From positions 1-6,780 of the forward strand of contig JAGADM010000012.1 in assembly GCA_017613595.1 (NCBI GenBank): a stretch of DNA of 6,780 nt, written 5' to 3'. Origin of the DNA: Lachnospiraceae bacterium (GTDB taxonomy: Bacteria; Bacillota_A; Clostridia; Lachnospirales; Lachnospiraceae). Below are positions 4,914-6,780 of this stretch, piece by piece. The notes beneath the pieces were generated by a model that saw only the letters and a program-made list of their open reading frames with translations, did not search any database and was not told the DNA's origin. A program made the position numbers and the translations under genes. Each line of letters opens with the position of its first letter. The first letter of the stretch is position 1.

Positions 4914-6461
4914 ATGATTTCACCACGAGGAAAATGGATTGCCCTGCTTCTGACTTCCCTGCTGCTACTTCTGCTTGTCTTTGCAGAAGCAGCCTCGGGA
5001 GGAAAGAAAGCGGCTTCGGGACCCGGTGCGGACGAAGTGCGGGTGGCTCTTTCAAAGGACGGCAGAATACCTGCCCTGTCCTCGGTCGGAGGCGTCGCAA
5101 ACGGCATGCCGGATGACTCGATGAAGCTGTTCGCGGAAGGATATTTCGGAACGACTGTCCCGGAATATGTTTCCTTCCCGGATTTTGAAAGCGCCCGGAA
5201 GGCGCTTGACTGCGGAAAGGTTTCCGCAATCTGGGCAGCGGATGTGACGGCGGAGTATCTGGAGCAAAGCGGAGAGTACGTCTCATTTGCCCCGGCCGAA
5301 ACGCCCGGAGGCGGAGAAGAACGGTTCTCGTTCGCATTTGCCTTTGCGCCTGAATCGGAAGCATTAAGGAGTAACGCCGACAGCTTCCTGGCGGCACTGA
5401 AGGCGCTTGGAGGACTGGAGCGCGGGCTGATCGGGGAAACGTGGACGTTCCCGAAGGAAATGCTTTCGGAACGCGCGGAAACATCGCCGAAGAAGGCGGG
5501 ACGGAATTTTTATATCGGAGTCACCGGGGCGGTACCGCCTCTTGCGGTTTACGAAGGCGGGACGGCGCATGGCGCGGCAGCGGAGATTGCAGGTGCTTTG
5601 GCCGAAAGCCTCGGGTACCGGCCGGTGTTTGTAAATCTGCAGGAAGAAACGGCCTACGTCAGCCTGATGGCAGGGCGGGTCGATATGCTTTGTGTCGGCG
5701 CGACGAGTGAGAACCACTCGCTGACGACGCCGAAATACCTTACGTCGACAGGTTATTTCGGCGTGAAGGAATATCGTTTACTGATGCGAAAGGAGGGCAG
5801 GAAAGTGAGCGGATGGATGAATGTGATTAAGGACAATCTGATTTCCGGCGGTGCGTATCGGCAGATTATTTCCGCTGTTATCACCACGGCAGTTTTGATG
5901 CTTCTTGCCTGTGTCATCGCTTCGCTATTCTGGCTTGCGCTGAAGGCACTTTCGGAGAGCCCGAAGACAGTGCTGCAAAAGACAGCTGCGGGACTAGCAT
6001 ACATATTCCGGAGCATTCCGGTACCGCTTCTTTTACTGCTTCTCGGCGGCGTTGTGCTCGCGGGAGTTCACATACCGTTACTCATCCCGGCGGCGCTAGG
6101 AATCGGCTTAAACGGCGCGGGTCTGCTGTATGAGGCATCGGCCTCGGGAAAGGACGCTGAGGCAACTGCGGAAACAACAGAAAATGATGCAGACCTGGAT
6201 GACACCGGTCCGAATGCATACGGCTTCAGGCAAAGACTCAGATTCCTCGCATCCCGTCCGGCACGACGGACAGCCGTAACGATGCTTCAGTGGACGACGG
6301 TTGCGGGATGCATCGGCGTACGGGATCTCGCAGAAGTCTTTCAGACCATCGGCAACCGCACGATGTATCCGCTGTTTGCGATTGCGTGCTGCATCGTCTT
6401 TTATCTTTTGGCGGTCATCATACTCGAGCTGCTTCCTTACGCGGAGCGGAAGACTGCTTAG
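4914..6461 (+). CDS. Solute-binding / ABC amino-acid permease fusion protein (515 aa)
   Basis: A signal or anchor helix at about 8-25 is followed by two regions resembling family 3 amino-acid-binding proteins. The first (about 38-175) starts EVRVALSKDGRIP. The second (about 198-297) starts FYIGVTGAVPPLAVYEGG, contains SLMAGRVDML, and stops after one lobe. A HisM/GlnP-like permease domain (about 304-515) has membrane segments near 318-342, 370-386, 387-407 and 484-506, plus the family-like RSIPVPLL (366-373) and CIGVRDLAEV. The loop that normally contacts the ATPase (EAA loop) is poorly conserved and preceded by an acidic insert (412-431). No ATPase gene lies nearby. It may be an importer using a distant ATPase, or a repurposed sensor or translocation partner for the carrier system. 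Start choice: ATG 4914 has a poor ribosome site. An in-frame TTG at 4902 sits 6 bases after GGAG and would overlap the previous gene by 8 bases, adding four residues. Confidence 0.82.
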   Translation: MISPRGKWIALLLTSLLLLLLVFAEAASGGKKAASGPGADEVRVALSKDGRIPALSSVGGVANGMPDDSMKLFAEGYFGTTVPEYVSFPDFESARKALDCGKVSAIWAADVTAEYLEQSGEYVSFAPAETPGGGEERFSFAFAFAPESEALRSNADSFLAALKALGGLERGLIGETWTFPKEMLSERAETSPKKAGRNFYIGVTGAVPPLAVYEGGTAHGAAAEIAGALAESLGYRPVFVNLQEETAYVSLMAGRVDMLCVGATSENHSLTTPKYLTSTGYFGVKEYRLLMRKEGRKVSGWMNVIKDNLISGGAYRQIISAVITTAVLMLLACVIASLFWLALKALSESPKTVLQKTAAGLAYIFRSIPVPLLLLLLGGVVLAGVHIPLLIPAALGIGLNGAGLLYEASASGKDAEATAETTENDADLDDTGPNAYGFRQRLRFLASRPARRTAVTMLQWTTVAGCIGVRDLAEVFQTIGNRTMYPLFAIACCIVFYLLAVIILELLPYAERKTA

Positions 6462-6480
6462 AATCGAAGCAAGGCATAAT

Positions 6481-6513
6481 AAAAGGACGGTCCCGATCGG
6501 GGCCGTCCTTTTT
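6481..6513 (+). terminator. Intrinsic terminator, probably bidirectional
   Basis: A 14-bp stem (6481-6494 with 6499-6512, one T-G wobble) closes on a GATC loop and is followed by a T-run (6509-6513). It lies 19 bases after the last operon stop. Read on the minus strand, the same hairpin has a TTTTATTAT tail, so it can also end the convergent aquaporin transcript, whose stop is 12 bases away. Confidence 0.9.
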
Positions 6514-6524
6514 GCGTTACTTAT

Positions 6525-6780
6525 TTATTTAGCTTTTTCCTTCTTCTTATCGTCGGATTCCAGGAACTTATAAACAAATGCTGCGCAGGCGGCACCGGCA
6601 AGCGGTCCCAACCAGAAGATCCAAAGCACTGCAAGTGAATCCGTGTTGCCGTTGGCGATTGCGTTCACGATAGCGGGGCCGAGGGAACGTGCCGGGTTAA
6701 CGGACGTGCCGGTAAGACCGATGCCGAGGATATGAACGAGAACAAGCGTGAAGCCGATTACAAGGCCTGCGAACGAGCCG
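6525..6780 (-). CDS. Aquaporin / MIP-family channel, C-terminal 84 residues (partial)
   Basis: The reverse strand is open from the window edge to TAA at 6525-6527. The fragment holds the second half-helix signature GTSVNPARSLGPAI, whose NPA box and following Arg (6687-6698) form part of the channel pore filter. A last membrane helix follows (VLWIFWLGPLAGAACAAFVYKF), then a charged cytoplasmic tail (ESDDKKKEKAK). This is a member of the major intrinsic protein family, for water or small neutral solutes. NPARS and the short tail look AqpZ-like, but the first NPA box, needed to separate AqpZ from GlpF, is outside the window. It is convergent to the operon and probably unrelated to it. Confidence 0.92.
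   Translation of the reverse strand, partial: GSFAGLVIGFTLVLVHILGIGLTGTSVNPARSLGPAIVNAIANGNTDSLAVLWIFWLGPLAGAACAAFVYKFLESDDKKKEKAK

Noticed and set aside
4912..5484. Minus-strand open frame (190 codons) opposite the permease fusion
   Set aside because: The product is very rich in Pro and Arg with no domain; typical of an antisense shadow in GC-rich codons.
1..6780. tRNA, rRNA, CRISPR arrays, insertion sequences and riboswitches
   Set aside because: I saw no cloverleaf, regular spaced repeats, transposase or terminal inverted repeats. The leader after the promoter is only about 20 bases, too short for a riboswitch.

Overview
The window looks like Gram-positive, Clostridia-type DNA, probably a gut Lachnospiraceae or Ruminococcaceae relative. 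The signs are a strong extended -10 promoter, an AGGAGG ribosome binding site, tightly overlapping genes, GC content around one half judged by eye, and VanW-, DltA- and DltC-like proteins. The genus cannot be fixed from the sequence alone.

Layout: the first ~240 bases hold a possible 3' end of an upstream gene, a doubtful 31-codon ORF, and a good promoter at 184-212. Six plus-strand genes follow with almost no space between them: a 115-aa two-helix membrane protein (242-589); a VanW-family protein (621-1442); a DltA-like amino-acid adenylating enzyme (1439-2914); a DltC-like carrier protein (2911-3144); a membrane-anchored extracellular PQQ-like beta-propeller (3137-4909); and a fusion of solute-binding modules with an ABC-type amino-acid permease domain (4914-6461). 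A strong hairpin terminator (6481-6513) ends the operon. It also faces the 3' end of a convergent minus-strand aquaporin gene (6525 to the window edge).

Reading of the system: the adenylating enzyme and carrier protein should load an amino acid, most simply D-alanine, as a thioester in the cytoplasm, as in teichoic acid D-alanylation. The usual partners DltB (membrane O-acyltransferase) and DltD are absent from the window. In their place are a VanW protein, an outward-facing propeller and a permease-like protein with no ATPase gene beside it and an altered ATPase-coupling loop. I infer a dlt-like envelope-modification or amino-acid export/sensing operon of non-standard composition. The adenylation-carrier-propeller order also matches the domain order of the eukaryotic protein AASDH. 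Function is not proven for any of the accessory genes.
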